NCBI RefSeq assembly: GCF_040802235.1
Contig: NC_133158.1
Span: forward strand, 86,538,501-86,602,500
DNA length: 64,000 bases
Origin: Manis javanica
Taxonomy: Eukaryota > Chordata > Mammalia > Pholidota > Manidae
Direction of reading: 5' to 3'
In this document: one piece after another, positions 23,601 to 36,000 of the stretch
Position numbering within the stretch: position 1 is the stretch's first letter
How the letters are laid out: every line of letters begins with the position of its first letter
The notes under the pieces: generated by a model
Seen by the model: only the letters and a program-made list of their open reading frames with translations
What the model was told of the DNA's origin: nothing
Databases searched by the model: none
Position numbers and translations under genes: made by a program

Positions 23601-26600
23601 ACACTTTTTACGGTGAATGCCATTTCATTCTCAGATGATTGGTATTTGGTATTATTTTAAATGCTCTAGTGGGTCTTTCAAGAGCACTCTATATTGAAAT
23701 TGGTTCATTTAGCATTACCTGGATTCCTAGTTTCAGAATGGAGATCAGTTAAAAGTGTCATATTACATGTGAACATTTAGGAGTAACAGATGTACAGAAA
23801 ATCCAATGTTCCCTAAAAAAAAAAAGTGCCACACACTTTTATGAACTTATGTTAGAAAATGGAAACACTAGTTTATGATAAGATGTTATAAGATGGAAAA
23901 GAAAATCCATGCAGGCTGTGGACTTTTACGTTCTAATATGAGAATTCAGCATTCCCCTGGCATGACAAGAGGAATCTGTGTCACAACATCTCCACACTGT
24001 GGCCAGATACAGAATCGTTTACTACTCTGTGAAAACACTACTCAGGTCTTAAAGATAAATGAATCCAAGCATTTATTCAATACTAAATGAAACTAATTTC
24101 AATATTTTGCTGAAAATTAATCTTAGTCCTCCTCTTTCTTCTTCTATTTTAGCAGTAAGTTCCTTTATCAACCATTATGCTTATCCCTAAAACTTATTTT
24201 ATATATAACAACCCGAGATGCTAACTTCTGTTAAGCTTAAATTTTCTTTTTTTTTTCAAAATTTTGTGCCATTAGATTAAATATCTAAGATCTATTGTTT
24301 TCATATCTACTCACTTCAAAGGGTCTTTGTGCACAACCCTCTTTTTCTAGTATTGGGTGGGGAGTAAAGAGATTTCCTAAGAGAAGGCAAAAAGGGAGAA
24401 AAATCTAGCTAAACTCCCCAATCCTTCTTGGTCAAATCTTTTTGATAAAGTTTTTTGGTTGAAGTCAACTCCCAAATCATCTGGCACTTAATACTGGGTT
24501 TGGCTACTCGGTTTAAAAACAGTCTATAAAGTCCCTTGATTGGCTTGTCTGTTAGTAATGTTACCATGTAATAGAGGGAAGTCATTTGTTAACTAGAATC
24601 ATTCATTGTCCTTCCTTTATCCAACACTGATAACTTTCTATATTAAATTCTATAGATGTCACAGCAAAGATTCTCCCCCAGTTTGTATATCCTAGAGAGA
24701 AGGGACAATGCTACCACTTCCTTATGTTTGCTCATCAGCTCCTAAGATATTGTTATATTCAGTGTATGTCCATAATATTTATAATGACTGAAATAGGTAA
24801 GTAATTTTTTAATCATTTTATTATGTGCCGTTCCATGTAACTGTATAGCTCTGAATCATGTATGATGGATTAACACGCCATGTGACTTACCTAGTCTAAT
24901 TTTTTTGGGATTTTCATCACTCATGTCAAACACTATAGGTTAATTTGCTCTAAGGCCTCATCTCGATTTAAGATTCTATGATGATTCAACATGTGAAAAC
25001 AATAACTGAAAAAATGTAAATTCTCAAATGAATGTCAAATATTTAGGATTTACTATGACACTTTTAAATAAATATTTTAAGGAGAAAGCAACTGTAGGTC
25101 TATTATGATATGAATTAGATCATACAAATGTCCTAGATAAAAGACTTGAGTGAATGAAATACCAATATTACATTGTTATATCTGAGGGACTAGGTATGTC
25201 ATGTACTGATAGTTTGATTACTCTAGTTAAAAAGAACAACATAAATTAATTCTATGAATCCAATGGATGTAACTAAAATAGGTGAACATAATAGGCACTA
25301 TCACTAAAATCTGTGGAGCAAAGTCATTTTTTAAATTTTAGGGTTTTGGAAGATGCTTCTGTCAGTGGAAAATTTGAAGCTAGAATGTTTCACTACACCT
25401 CATTTGGCCTGCAACTATTTCTGGAAGCTATTGTTTGGTAAATACCCTGAAGATGAGCAGATCCCTAAAAGAGTGATAAATAGGGAGGGAAGTAAGAAAC
25501 AAAGAATGGGAACCAAATATCACAATTCATTACAATAGCATTAGAGATTTAATGTGCTTAAAACTAAGTTATAATCAGAACTTCACTAGAGTTCTAAAAC
25601 AATGCAGTACATTTTTGGCCATTCTCTTAAAACTGCTCTTTCAGTACGTATCAGTGACCTACACATCATTTGGTTCAGTCCTAGTTCCCTCACCTCTTCA
25701 GCAGGATGCTGTGACCAGCTACTGAGTCCCTTAGCACTGGTTATGCAACTCTTCCTGGTTTTCTTCTAAAAAGAGTCCTTCCCGGAGACTCTGTTCCCAC
25801 CAGTATTTTCTTTGCTTGTTTCCTTGGCATAGGAGTCATAACTACATGTTCTATAATATCACCACTAAACAGATACATGGTTCTTAGCTGCCTTACCAAT
25901 ACCTCCATAGAGATAATATGATATTCAGTGTGGTTAAAACTGAACTTTCTTTTCAAAACCAGTGCATTCTCTTGATAGTTGTGCTTCTATTCATGCCATG
26001 ACAATCCGACCATCGGCCTCAACAGCTTGGGCATTATATGTGAATCTCACATTTCCCCCCACCCCGTGCTCAACCAGATTTGGAATCTTTTCATTCTTAT
26101 CTCTATATTCTCTCTCAGGACCATCTTTTCTTTCACTCTTACAGTGCCACCCTTCTAGCTTCAGGCACCTCTTTTCATCTCTTGCCTGGAATGTTGCAGT
26201 GGCTTCTTAAGTATGCTTCATACATTAGATACATCATTTTATATCCCAAGTCTTGATTTATTCTAAAGCATGCTCCAAATCTTATAATTCCTTCCTAAAA
26301 GAGCCCTAAATACCTTCCTGTTGTATATGAACAAAATAGAAAACCCTAATGGTCAAAGCTTTCCTGAAGCATCCTAAATCACGTTTCCTTTTGTTCTGTC
26401 TCCGTGTTTGAGTAGAACTGGGCCATCCCCAGTTCTCTGAGTTTACTTCTTATTTCAGGGCAGAAGCTCATGGTGTTACCTTCCTTTGTAGAGTCCTCTT
26501 TACTTCCATCTCTGCCTTTCATCCCTTTGATTCTTTGGCCTGCTTGTTACCTTCTTGATTCCCTCCAGTCAAGGTTGATCTCCCCACCCTCCCCCAACTC

Positions 26601-26689
26601 TTATAGTCCTTCAAAAACTCCTTATTACAGTCCTTCAAATATATATAGGAAGATAGAGAGAGGAATATAACAAATAAACATTTAAAAAA
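23601..26689. other. Intergenic, possible L2 scraps
   Basis: No gene recognised. The T/C-rich parts at 25960-26230 and 26330-26610 resemble decayed L2 but I cannot align them with confidence. Confidence 0.35.
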
Positions 26690-27110
26690 AAGGTTGCAGA
26701 TCTCAGTCTACCCTTTCCCAAAGGAATTCTCCCTCCCATAGAGGTAACCATGACCATAATTTTGGCATTTTTCATTCATGTGTATTCTTTATAAGTTTGC
26801 TATATATGTATGTAATCCTAAATAATTAGACATTATTTATATACATATATAAATAGTTCTTCATTTTTCAAAATGTATTGAAATGATGTCATGCTGAGTA
26901 TCTTATCCATGACTTACGGGGATTTGGGGAGGAGATACTCAATATTTAGCCTTGCTGATTCATGTAATCTTAACTCATTTATTTTTATTAATACAGACTA
27001 TTCCATCATCATAATATACAACATTTTATACCTTCTCTGTGTTAATAGACATTCTAATTTCTTCTACCTTTTACTATTCTGAGCAATGGTGTTCCTGTGT
27101 ATCTATATTT
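26690..27110 (-). mobile_element. Ancient L1M 3' fragment
   Basis: On the plus strand it reads as the reverse of an L1M tail: AATTCTCCCTCCCATAGAGG, GTAACCATGACCATAATTTT, CATGACTTACGGGG and a final GAGCAATGGTGTTCCTGTG, the reversed '...AATGCTGC...GAACATCC' zone. The element is antisense to the + strand. Confidence 0.7.
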
Positions 27111-27244
27111 AGAAATGTAAATGTGAACATGGTATATAGATTTGCTGCCCATTTCTTATTTAAATACCTCAAACCCTAACATATCTACTTCTCATGGCAC
27201 TCAGTAAAATGTCTCAGGTACTGGAGCCTTAGCATCGGCTCCAA

Positions 27245-27405
27245 TAGAGCTAACATGGGCCAGTGGCTCTCAAAGTGAGCTACCACAGAACTGAGAGACG
27301 CAAGTTTTGCGGGGGTTGTGGTAGGGCAGCAATCTGTGTTACTATAAACTCTTCAGGTAATCTAAGTACACACTAAAGTTTGAGAATCACTGCTCTTGTG
27401 GATGA
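27245..27405 (+). mobile_element. hAT-Charlie MITE (MER20/MER5-type)
   Basis: It starts CCAGTGGCTCTCAAAGTGAG and ends ACTAAAGTTTGAGAATCACT, the inverted-repeat ends of a short hAT-Charlie element, with GCAGCAATCTGTGTTACTA inside. Related copies sit at about 49030-49200 and 54118-54283. I am confident of the type, not of the exact subfamily name. Confidence 0.8.
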
Positions 27406-28800
27406 AATAGGTTTAATTTACAGAGTGGCAGATTTTCACTCAACATAAGATTGTTTTTATGAAATATATACATTTTCATTTGGTGACTTACAGTAATATT
27501 TGTTAAATTATTTCATCAGGAAAATTTCCAAATTGAAAAGTAAAAGCATAATGCTCCTCATTTGCCCTTCACCCACCCAAAACAATAATTTTTTCAATAG
27601 ATATTTGCTCTATTTTCCTTTTAAAATTTTTTCTAGATATAACAATGGTGTAATTGTTTTGTTAGCTAATCCCTTCTCTGTTAAAAAATACAAATATATT
27701 TTGTAAGTACTTAACAGTGAAATAACATACCTGGGATTTGCTTTAAAAGAAGAAAAATTTTTTAACAATTGTAGTTGCCCCCACATTAAATGAATTATCT
27801 AGGGAAATGGTGACCTCCCTCTTACCAAATATGTTCTTAGAAATTTGAGTGACTATCTGTAAGACATGCTAAAGAAGGAATTTCTGCATTACTTTTTAAA
27901 GTAGAATAATCTCTAAGAGCTCTTCAAACTCCAAACCATATAATTATATGATGAAATGTATTATTCATATTAAATGGGATTTTAAAGATATTTAAATTGC
28001 CAAGATAAACTTCTCATGAAATCACAGTAGTAAAAAAATACAAATAAATATCTATTATGTAAATGCTGAACAGAAATAACGTCATTAACAAGTTCATTTT
28101 ATTATTATATTAGAAATACATGTCTCAAATTATTAAATCAAATCTTATATATAGTCATTATAATCACCATAGAAGATTTACTGCAGGAATAATCCTTTCT
28201 CAATATCAGAGGCACTAAATATATCACATTACAAATTGTTGAAGGATATATTCCATACTCATTGAACACAATATAATTCATAATCAGAATATAAAATAGA
28301 TGTTATTGAATAAACTGACCATATTTGCAAAAACCAACTTTGTGGTTCAGGGATATGGCTCCCATTGTCCCTTTGAAAAACCGAACAAGGAAGCTGCATT
28401 TCCCATGAAGCACAGAAGTTAGACCTGAGATGGCAGTTGGATTGTACCTTTTTTTCTAATGTCAATTGATTAGGAAAGGTGCCTGGAAAAATGTGCTCAA
28501 GAAAGCGTAACCTCCTTTGAGCTTGGTGGGAAAGACTGAGAAGACTGATTATTAGTGTCTGCTATGGTTTAGTGGTGGAGCAGGGAGGAGGAGTCTGGAA
28601 TCAAGTATTTTCCAACCCTACTTAGACCACTGAACATTACAGTCTGTAGACTTGTTTTACCCTTACCTCCACCACCTTGACTAACTATAAAATTTTTACT
28701 CATTCATATTTAAATCACTAGCCATTCTTCCAGAACACATTCTCTTCCAGAATACTCCCTCCTACAGAATACAAATTAGTGGTTATTTTAGTGGACAAAA
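27406..28800. other. Intergenic, nothing recognised
   Basis: AT-rich DNA with no recognisable gene or repeat. Confidence 0.4.
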
Positions 28801-28809
28801 TCACTTTTT

Positions 28810-29480
28810 TTTTTCAGATCTGCATAAGACAGAATGGCATGCCAGTACTGCATTTCAGCATATGGGCATCATCCATCAGCAGCACAGTATTAATGAAGAG
28901 GGAATGTGAAATCAACCCAGAAAACATCAATTTGAGAAAGAGAAATCAGAATGACATGAATAGCAACAGTGCAAAAAGAAGAAAAGAAAAGAAAAAGAAG
29001 AAATGCTGATAAAGCTGATGCAGTGTCCTCACCCCTGTCTCGGCGGGAGAGATTACAGCTCTCCCTGTGGCAGCCATCAGCACAGCTGACCCTCACTGCC
29101 AGCATCCACCACAGCACCGCCTGTGGTTCCTGCACAGTCAGCCCCTGCTGCCACAGATGATTCAGTCATCACACTCAGAGCTGTTCCCTGTGGTGGTCCT
29201 GTCAGTCAAAAGAGAACATTGGAAATCTGGCTCCGAAAGACAAATGGCACTTCATGGAAAGACTTATCGCCTTGCTTTAATAGATTTCCTTACTGCACTT
29301 AACAACTTATTTTATTTACTAAAATTCTAGTTATATGCAACTCATGTTGATAAAAGAGAAATCAGAAAATAAGGCAATTCTTAAATAATTGTCAAGTTTA
29401 GTGATGACTTCCAGTTGACTGATACCTCAAGGCCACTAAAGCTTTTTGTACTTAGGTAAATAAAGAATCTTTTTTTGTAA
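28810..29480 (+). pseudogene. Possible retrocopy or exon-like block of unknown parent
   Basis: A GC-richer island in AT-rich DNA. A T-run plus CAG (28806-28817) precedes it, like a splice acceptor. A Lys/Arg-rich stretch (NSAKRRKEKKKKK) follows at about 28963-29008. Then, in a different frame, comes a Pro/Ala-rich part (PAQSAPAATDDSVITL, about 29128-29180) leading to QKRTLEIWLRKTNG, closed by a stop near 29300. An AATAAA occurs at 29459. The protein-like character switches frame, as expected of a broken copy. I do not recognise the parent gene, no poly(A) tail or target duplication is visible, and chance cannot be excluded. Confidence 0.25.
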
Positions 29481-29529
29481 ATGTCCCATTGAGCCTGTGC
29501 TATGAATTTCTTTCTTAACCTTCTTGCTC

Positions 29530-29865
29530 AGAGTCTAACTTGAGGATTTTGCTTTCTCTGCAGCCTCCTCAAGTAGAAGTTATTTTCTCTCCCACATTCC
29601 TCTTATCAGTCAGCATGAAGGTGACCATTCTTACTCACTCCTTCCTGGTCTCATGCCATCAAACTATACCAAAAAACCCCTCTTTGTTGCAATTAACTGT
29701 ACATCCTAGGTTGCTTCCTTTCTTTAAGGATTTTAAATCCCAGTTCATTGTTGTTTTCTCCAACATTTTTTCTGTGATTTCACAGATGAGTACTCCAGTA
29801 ACCAATAACCATGCAGTTCCTCACCTTCTCCTCGAATGATCTGGACCCCACCCTCCCTCCCCATC
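29530..29865 (+). mobile_element. L2 LINE, left part (split by MLT1 LTR)
   Basis: T/C-rich sense-strand L2 ORF2-like sequence that is interrupted by the LTR at 29866-30157 and continues beyond it. Assigned mainly from continuity with the clear L2 to the right. Confidence 0.5.
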
Positions 29866-30157
29866 TGCTATGGACTGAATTGTGTCCCCCCCGCAAATTC
29901 ATATGCTCAAGCCCTACCCCTTGGAGCCCTCATGATGGGACTAGTGCCCTTAAAAAGAAGACACCAGAAAGCTTGTTTTCTCCACCTACATACAAGGAAA
30001 ACCATGTGAGGATACAGGAAGATTTAGCTATCTACATTGACCCTGCTGGCTTTTTGATCTTCGACTTCCAGTTTCTAGAACTATGAGAAATAATTCCTGT
30101 TGTTTAAGCCACCTAGTTTATAGTACTGTGTTATCGTAGTCCAGGCTAACTAAGACA
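29866..30157 (+). mobile_element. MLT1/MST-type MaLR LTR, nested in L2
   Basis: It begins TGCTATGGACTGAATTGTGT and ends GGCTAACTAAGACA, with AAATTCATATGCTCAAGCCC, CAAGGAAAACCATGTGAGG and TCCTGTTGTTTAAGCCACCT inside. Flanks CCATC (29861-29865) and TCATC (30158-30162) match at four of five, fitting the 5-bp duplication of ERVL/MaLR insertions. About 292 bp, internally shortened. Confidence 0.9.
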
Positions 30158-31860
30158 TCATCCATTCCCATCAGCACACCTTATATTTTATTGCCTATGA
30201 CTACACCCCATTCTTATTATCAATTTTAGGTATTCTACTTTCCAACTACTATGTATTTCACTCCCTTTAATGCTGTTATTCCAAAAATTCTTAGACCTAT
30301 AGTAGTTCCTGTATCTTGGGTTGATCTATCTCTATGAGATCATTCCCACAGGGGACAAATTTTCTCTCAACTTTAAAAACCCTTCCATAACCCCACATCT
30401 CTCTCAAACTACTACTTTCTTCCATTCTCTTTTGAATTCATACAATTCAGGCTTCTATCCTCTGTCACTACACCCAAGTGGTCCTTGTCAAGGTCCCCAA
30501 TGATTTATCATTTAAAGCAGTTGCTCACTCCTTCCTCTTTGAAACACTTTCTTCAAGGGGCTTCCAGGATAGCATCTTCCTTTGCTTTTCTTTGTATGTA
30601 ACTGGCCACTCTTTATCTCCCTTACTGACTGTTCATTTCCCTGACCTCTTAACATTGAAGGGACCCAAAAGTCACCCCTCAGACTTCTTTAGTGCCTAAA
30701 TTCATATCCTAATGGTCTCAGCCACTCTCAATGTCACTAAAAAAATATCTTTATGCTAATGATTTCCAAATTTATATCATTGGTTGGAGTACTTCAAACA
30801 CATGCTTTCTTGACAGTTTTCAGACACTAGTTGAGAAACTTAAGAGGTATCATTATTTCATTTCAACTGCAAATTCACTGTCTCCACTTAGTTATCAACA
30901 AAGATCTCAAATTAGTGCATTCAAAAACAAGCTCACGGCCTTTCCACATCACTCCTACCCCAACACTGTTCCTCCTAGTTGCTTCCATCTGTAGTTCATC
31001 GCAATTCCACCCTTCCAGGCGCTCAGACCAGAAACTTTGGTGTCTGATGTTTCTTCCTTTCATCTTGACATCAGAAAATTCTGTCAGCTCTCCTTTCAAA
31101 GAGTATCTTGAGTCTGACTAGTTCAACAACTAGTTCAGCAACAACCTCCACTACTACCAGCTTGATCTAAGCTACCATCATCTCTCACCTGCTTTACAGC
31201 CAACAGCTTCCTAACTGGTTCTTCCACCCACCCTTGCCCTTACTCTTTCTCATCACAAGGATCCTCTTAAAAACTCAGATTTAAAAACACACCACTTCTC
31301 TCTTCAGGATCCTTCAACGGCTTCACATAGAGAAGTCAAAGCTCTCATGACCAGTAAGACCCTGGCTTTGTGTCCCCTTGGTACTTCTCATTTTCTACTC
31401 CTCTACCTCCTGCCCACCGACTGATTCTGGTCACACCCATCCTCCTCCTTACTCCTCAAACCTGCTAACTGCACCCCCGCTCAAGACTTTTATACTTGCT
31501 GTTCTCTCTACGTGTCCAGCCACATGATTCGCTCCTGTACCACTTTCTACTCTGTTTAAATGTTGCCATAGTGAAGTTTTTCCCTCATCAGTCTCTATGA
31601 AAAATAACATTTCAAAATTATTTTCTCCCTGTACCACTTATCTTTCTTGCCTGCTATTTTTGCCCAATAGCACTTATCACCATCTAACCTATGATGTAAA
31701 AACCTGTATTTCACATGTTTATCTCTTTTCTTTCCCTACTAAAACATAAGCTCCATGAGGGTTGAATTTTTTTGTCTCTTTTTTCACTGTTCTCTCATTC
31801 ATCACCAAGAACAGTGCTTAGAACACAGTAGACACAAAATAAATTTTTAGTGAATAAAGG
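30158..31860 (+). mobile_element. Long L2 LINE (ORF2 3' half to 3' end)
   Basis: Landmarks in order: AAGGTCCCCAATGATTTATC, GAAACACTTTCTTCAAGGGG, CTTTATGCTAATGATTTCCA (the RT YADD-coding zone), AAACTTTGGTGTCTGATG, CATCATCTCTCACCTGCTTT, CTTCCTAACTGGTTCTTCCA, AACATAAGCTCCATGAGGGT, and the 3' end ACAGTGCTTAGAACACAGTA with GTGAATAAAGG. One of the longer L2 copies in the window; frames are broken. Confidence 0.9.
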
Positions 31861-32119
31861 ATTTAATAGGTGAGTAAGTTAACAACATTGCATTCAAGAG
31901 GGTATTCTGTTTGGTTGGTTAATCTCACATTTGGAGTAGTGTCTTACTGTTTAAGGCTCTGTATAACAGATTTGGGTCTAATTATGTTTACTAACCCTGG
32001 GATAAAATTCATATTAAAAAGTCTTTAAATTTATATTGCTATTAATTATTAACCATAATATTATTAGTTTATGTTTTTAAACCTGTACCTTTCATTCCTA
32101 AATTACCACTGCACTCCAG

Positions 32120-32400
32120 ATACATACTGACTCATGTTTAAGCATTGCTATAACCTTTCAACTTGCTTCTCTACCCCAGTTGTTAATACTGCATTCTAAT
32201 CTATTTAACACACTGCCACCAAATTAATCTTTCTAAAAGGCACAATCATTCCCTGGCTCAGCAAATTACTGTAGCATCTCAATGCCTAGTGTAAAGTTTC
32301 TCAAGCTGGTGCTAACCAACCTCTACCAACTTTTCTTCTACTACTTGTACTTCACCACACTGCTCTCATTACTGAGCCTTTGTGGGTGTCATCAATCCTG
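32120..32400 (+). mobile_element. L2-family LINE fragment
   Basis: CACTGCCACCAAATTAATCT, GGCACAATCATTCCCTGGCT and TCTCAAGCTGGTGCTAACCA follow the order of L2 (or related CR1-clade) ORF2 3' sequence in sense orientation. Confidence 0.65.
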
Positions 32401-32429
32401 CCTGTAAAGTCGCTCCTCTAATCAGCAAA

Positions 32430-32950
32430 GTTTTTGTGTGAAGATCAGGTAACAAATTTATTTTAGGCTTTGGAAACATAGAGGGAGAAAAACTTCTCCC
32501 TTCTTTCCTTGAGGTTCTTTGTTTGGTCTATTAATGAAATTGACATAAGCGAGATTAACAAAAGAAAAACAAATATAATTGGAGACCCCTAAGAGTATGA
32601 GACCTAGAGGCAGTCAGGCAATTGATGATTATATGCCATCTTGACAAGGGTGGGTATAGGGCAGGTTGAGACTTGAAAGCCGAAGAAGACAGTTTACAGC
32701 AGGGTGGGAAGAGCAAACATTCTGTAAACAAATGTTTGCCATGCCATGCAGAGACAAGGGGACACAGAGGAATTTGATCTCCAAGCCTTACAGAGCTTTC
32801 CCTCAGTTTACTGCATCTAGCTCACAGCCTTTGTAGTTATCTCTGGTGATACTTGTCTTGCTGAGCCAGGCCCTCTATCTAAATTTTTTTAGGCAAGTAA
32901 GGGAGAGGTAAAAAGGTCTTTCTGAGTTTTTTGGGCCTTGACTGACTCAG
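32430..32950 (-). mobile_element. Probable old LTR remnant
   Basis: GGTCTATTAATGAAATTGAC, GAGATTAACAAAAGAAAAAC and the GC-richer part to 32950 resemble, in reverse, the end of an old ERV LTR that I recall but cannot name. No ends or target duplication identified. Confidence 0.35.
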
Positions 32951-33013
32951 CTCAAAGTATTCCATATGCCAAAGTGGCACATTTTGGGTAGGCTTGTCCT
33001 GAACCCTTCACAA

Positions 33014-33016
<3 letters not shown>

Positions 33017-33069
<53 letters not shown>
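33017..33069. repeat. (AT)26 microsatellite
   Basis: A perfect AT dinucleotide run of 53 bases. Self-complementary and likely length-variable. Confidence 0.97.
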
Positions 33070-33071
<2 letters not shown>

Positions 33072-36000
33072 CTCTGTCACAATTGCTCAACTCTACCCTA
33101 TTAGAGCAAAACCAGCTCAACAGTAACTGAATGACATAGATGGGCTCCAATAATATACGAATATCACATAATTTTCATGTTATCAAATGTTATTCTTAAT
33201 TTTTTTCAACCATTTAAAAACATTGAAACTATACTTGGCTCAAGGTATTATACTAAAACAGCTGCTGGGCGGACTTTGGCTCTTGGGCCATAGTTTTCCA
33301 CCCTCTGTTCTATATGGATCTAAGTCCTGTTCTTTGTTTACAGTTCAATTTATCCTATGAATATTTCCAAATTGTTAGTAACAACTGTGCTGTCTTCTCC
33401 TTATTAAATTTTATTTATATAAAAAAACTGACTAGATTCTATACCTACATAGTGCCAAGTTCAATGCTCAATGTCATGCCCATAATATTCAGCATTTGTT
33501 TTCTGTCACTAATGATAACATTGATGAACATTCGTCAACATCACATTAAACCTTGCCACATTAAAAAATAAAAATAAAACCTGTTATTCCAAAACCTGTT
33601 GTGTATATGTTGTTAGTTTTTTTAATCTTAAGACATTTCCTCATACCCCCAATACACTTAATTTAACATTTCTGACATTGGATTTTTTTCATTCTATATA
33701 TTCACTGAATGTGATGCTAATTTTTAGCACCAAAAAGTAACTGAATCAATGATGTAGCTTGCAATCAATGGAATCTTGCTGTGACACAAATACAAGGTAT
33801 AATTCTAATCAGAAAACAAAAAAAATTTCTCCTGAAAATTTTTCTTTTGTCTGTTATAATTTCTAGCCTATGCTTCCTTGATCTAGGAATATGGTTCTGA
33901 TTTATTCTACAGAGTACTCAGACTTTGTCCTAATTTTAGTTGCAGGAAGAGTTACTACATATCTAAATCACAAGTGAAAATGGTTTTCATTCCAAACATC
34001 TATCTGAGTCAATGAATGGAAGGCCAAGTTAAATAATATTAAGTCCTGCTCTTAAAACTTGTTAGCTTACATATCCCCTAAAAGAACAATTACAAATTTT
34101 ATCCCTTCACAAGTTTTGAGTCAACATCTGAAATACTTCATTACATTAATAAACAGTTGGAAAAAAGTAAATTTCCATTTTTTGAAATAAAAGGGATGTA
34201 AATAACTCTTTAATGTATCCAACTTCATTGAATTCTATACTGATGTGTATCTATTCAAACATTTACAAAGAAGTTCTTTACAATTCTTTACGGTGCTCCT
34301 TAATTTGTACTTTTATTCCAATTGCCTCAATGTGATATATTTTGCGCTTAAAAGACTTATTGATCACTATACAACACTTCTCTGCAACAAAAATGTAATT
34401 CAAAAAAATTCTCCCTACAATGTTTTAAGGGCTAAACATTTCTTCTGGGTTGAATTATTATAATTTTTAGTATTATATAATTGATCAAAACAACTTAACT
34501 AGTTCACACATTTTACTGGGAATCCATAATTTAATGAGATGGTTTTATTGTTCGTATAAGTTAGAGTATGTCATCAATTCTGTTTTTCTTTTTTGATATA
34601 AGCATAAGAAGTCATACTTACATTAATAAACAGAGAGGAAATAATTGTCACCCCAGTTTTTGAACATATTCCTAGATAAGATTAATATTTTCATGTATAT
34701 AAATTCTACATCAAAAGGAAAAAATCAGAGCGATTTATTGCCAAGATTTATTTTTAGTGAATTATTTATCAATTAAATTTTTTTCTTTAATTTTGTTGAA
34801 ACCAAATAATTTTGTTAGCAGCCACCTGACTTGCAAAACTTTTACTGAACAATCATCGTTGTGATTCCTTTTCTTTACACCAACACCAATAATTCAAAAT
34901 TCTCTATTTACCACCCAAAGGTTTTGATACCACAGAGCAATGCACTATAGTGAAGTTCAGGAGGGGTGAGAAGTAGGTTTTTCTTTTGCCAAGTGGGAGA
35001 ACGTAGCTATAAAAGGAGGTTGGGGAAAAAAAGAAAGGCAATTGTATATAGTGCCTAGACATGGTTAAGTTAGTGTAGAGAACGGAAACAAAATTGAGGA
35101 TAGAAAACTGATTGCCTTAAAACTCTATTTATGACCTTAAAATTTCGGAGTCTTCAGGTACTCTCAGAAGTACATGTTTTCTAGTTGAAAGCCCACTAGC
35201 ACAAAGCCAATTCCTTGACAGACAGACGCTCAAAGAAAAGCCTTGGCCACAAGATGTCACTAAAATTCCACATTCTACTCTAAGGTGTTACCGCAAGCTT
35301 CTTTCCTTCAAAATAATCAGCAGAGCATTTGGATTCTAAACAAAAGGAGAATTAAAGTCTCCTTGATTCCTTCTTAATTTTGAATGAAACACATGTGATG
35401 GGGGAAAGAACAATGATAAAGAAAGGCAAGGTAGTTTTGCGACGTTACCTCATGCGGAGGCCTTTACAGATTTGTTTTTAGCAAAATGTAATGCAATAAA
35501 TACATTAAAATTTAATAGCTCAAAATAAGTACTCCAAAAATGGAACTTATAAAATAAACATTTTACTAGAATCCCCAGAAAATTAATATTTTGTGAATAA
35601 AAATAAACCTATATTTTAAAGCAAATTTACCTTAGAAAATTTAATGTACAAATTCATGCATCTCCGTAGTTCTATGCAGCCCCTAAAACTTTTTATAATT
35701 CAAGTTCACTTATTCTTGAAAAAAATAAGCCAATGCTTATTCAAGAATGATGTATACTTATAGCACTCTGTAATTTTAATGTCTTCAGAACAACATTTAT
35801 TACAGTTAAAAAGTAAACTCATCACTATCTAAAGTGTAGCAAATGGGAGTAGAAGTATTTTAAAGGCAACTTGTGTACAACTCTTGAGACTTCCCCCAGT
35901 GTGCAAATCCAAGGGCATCACAACTTCCACCTTACAAAGACTAACCTATAAAATGAAGACATCAGAGCATGCCATCTGAATATAGGAACAAAAATATGAC

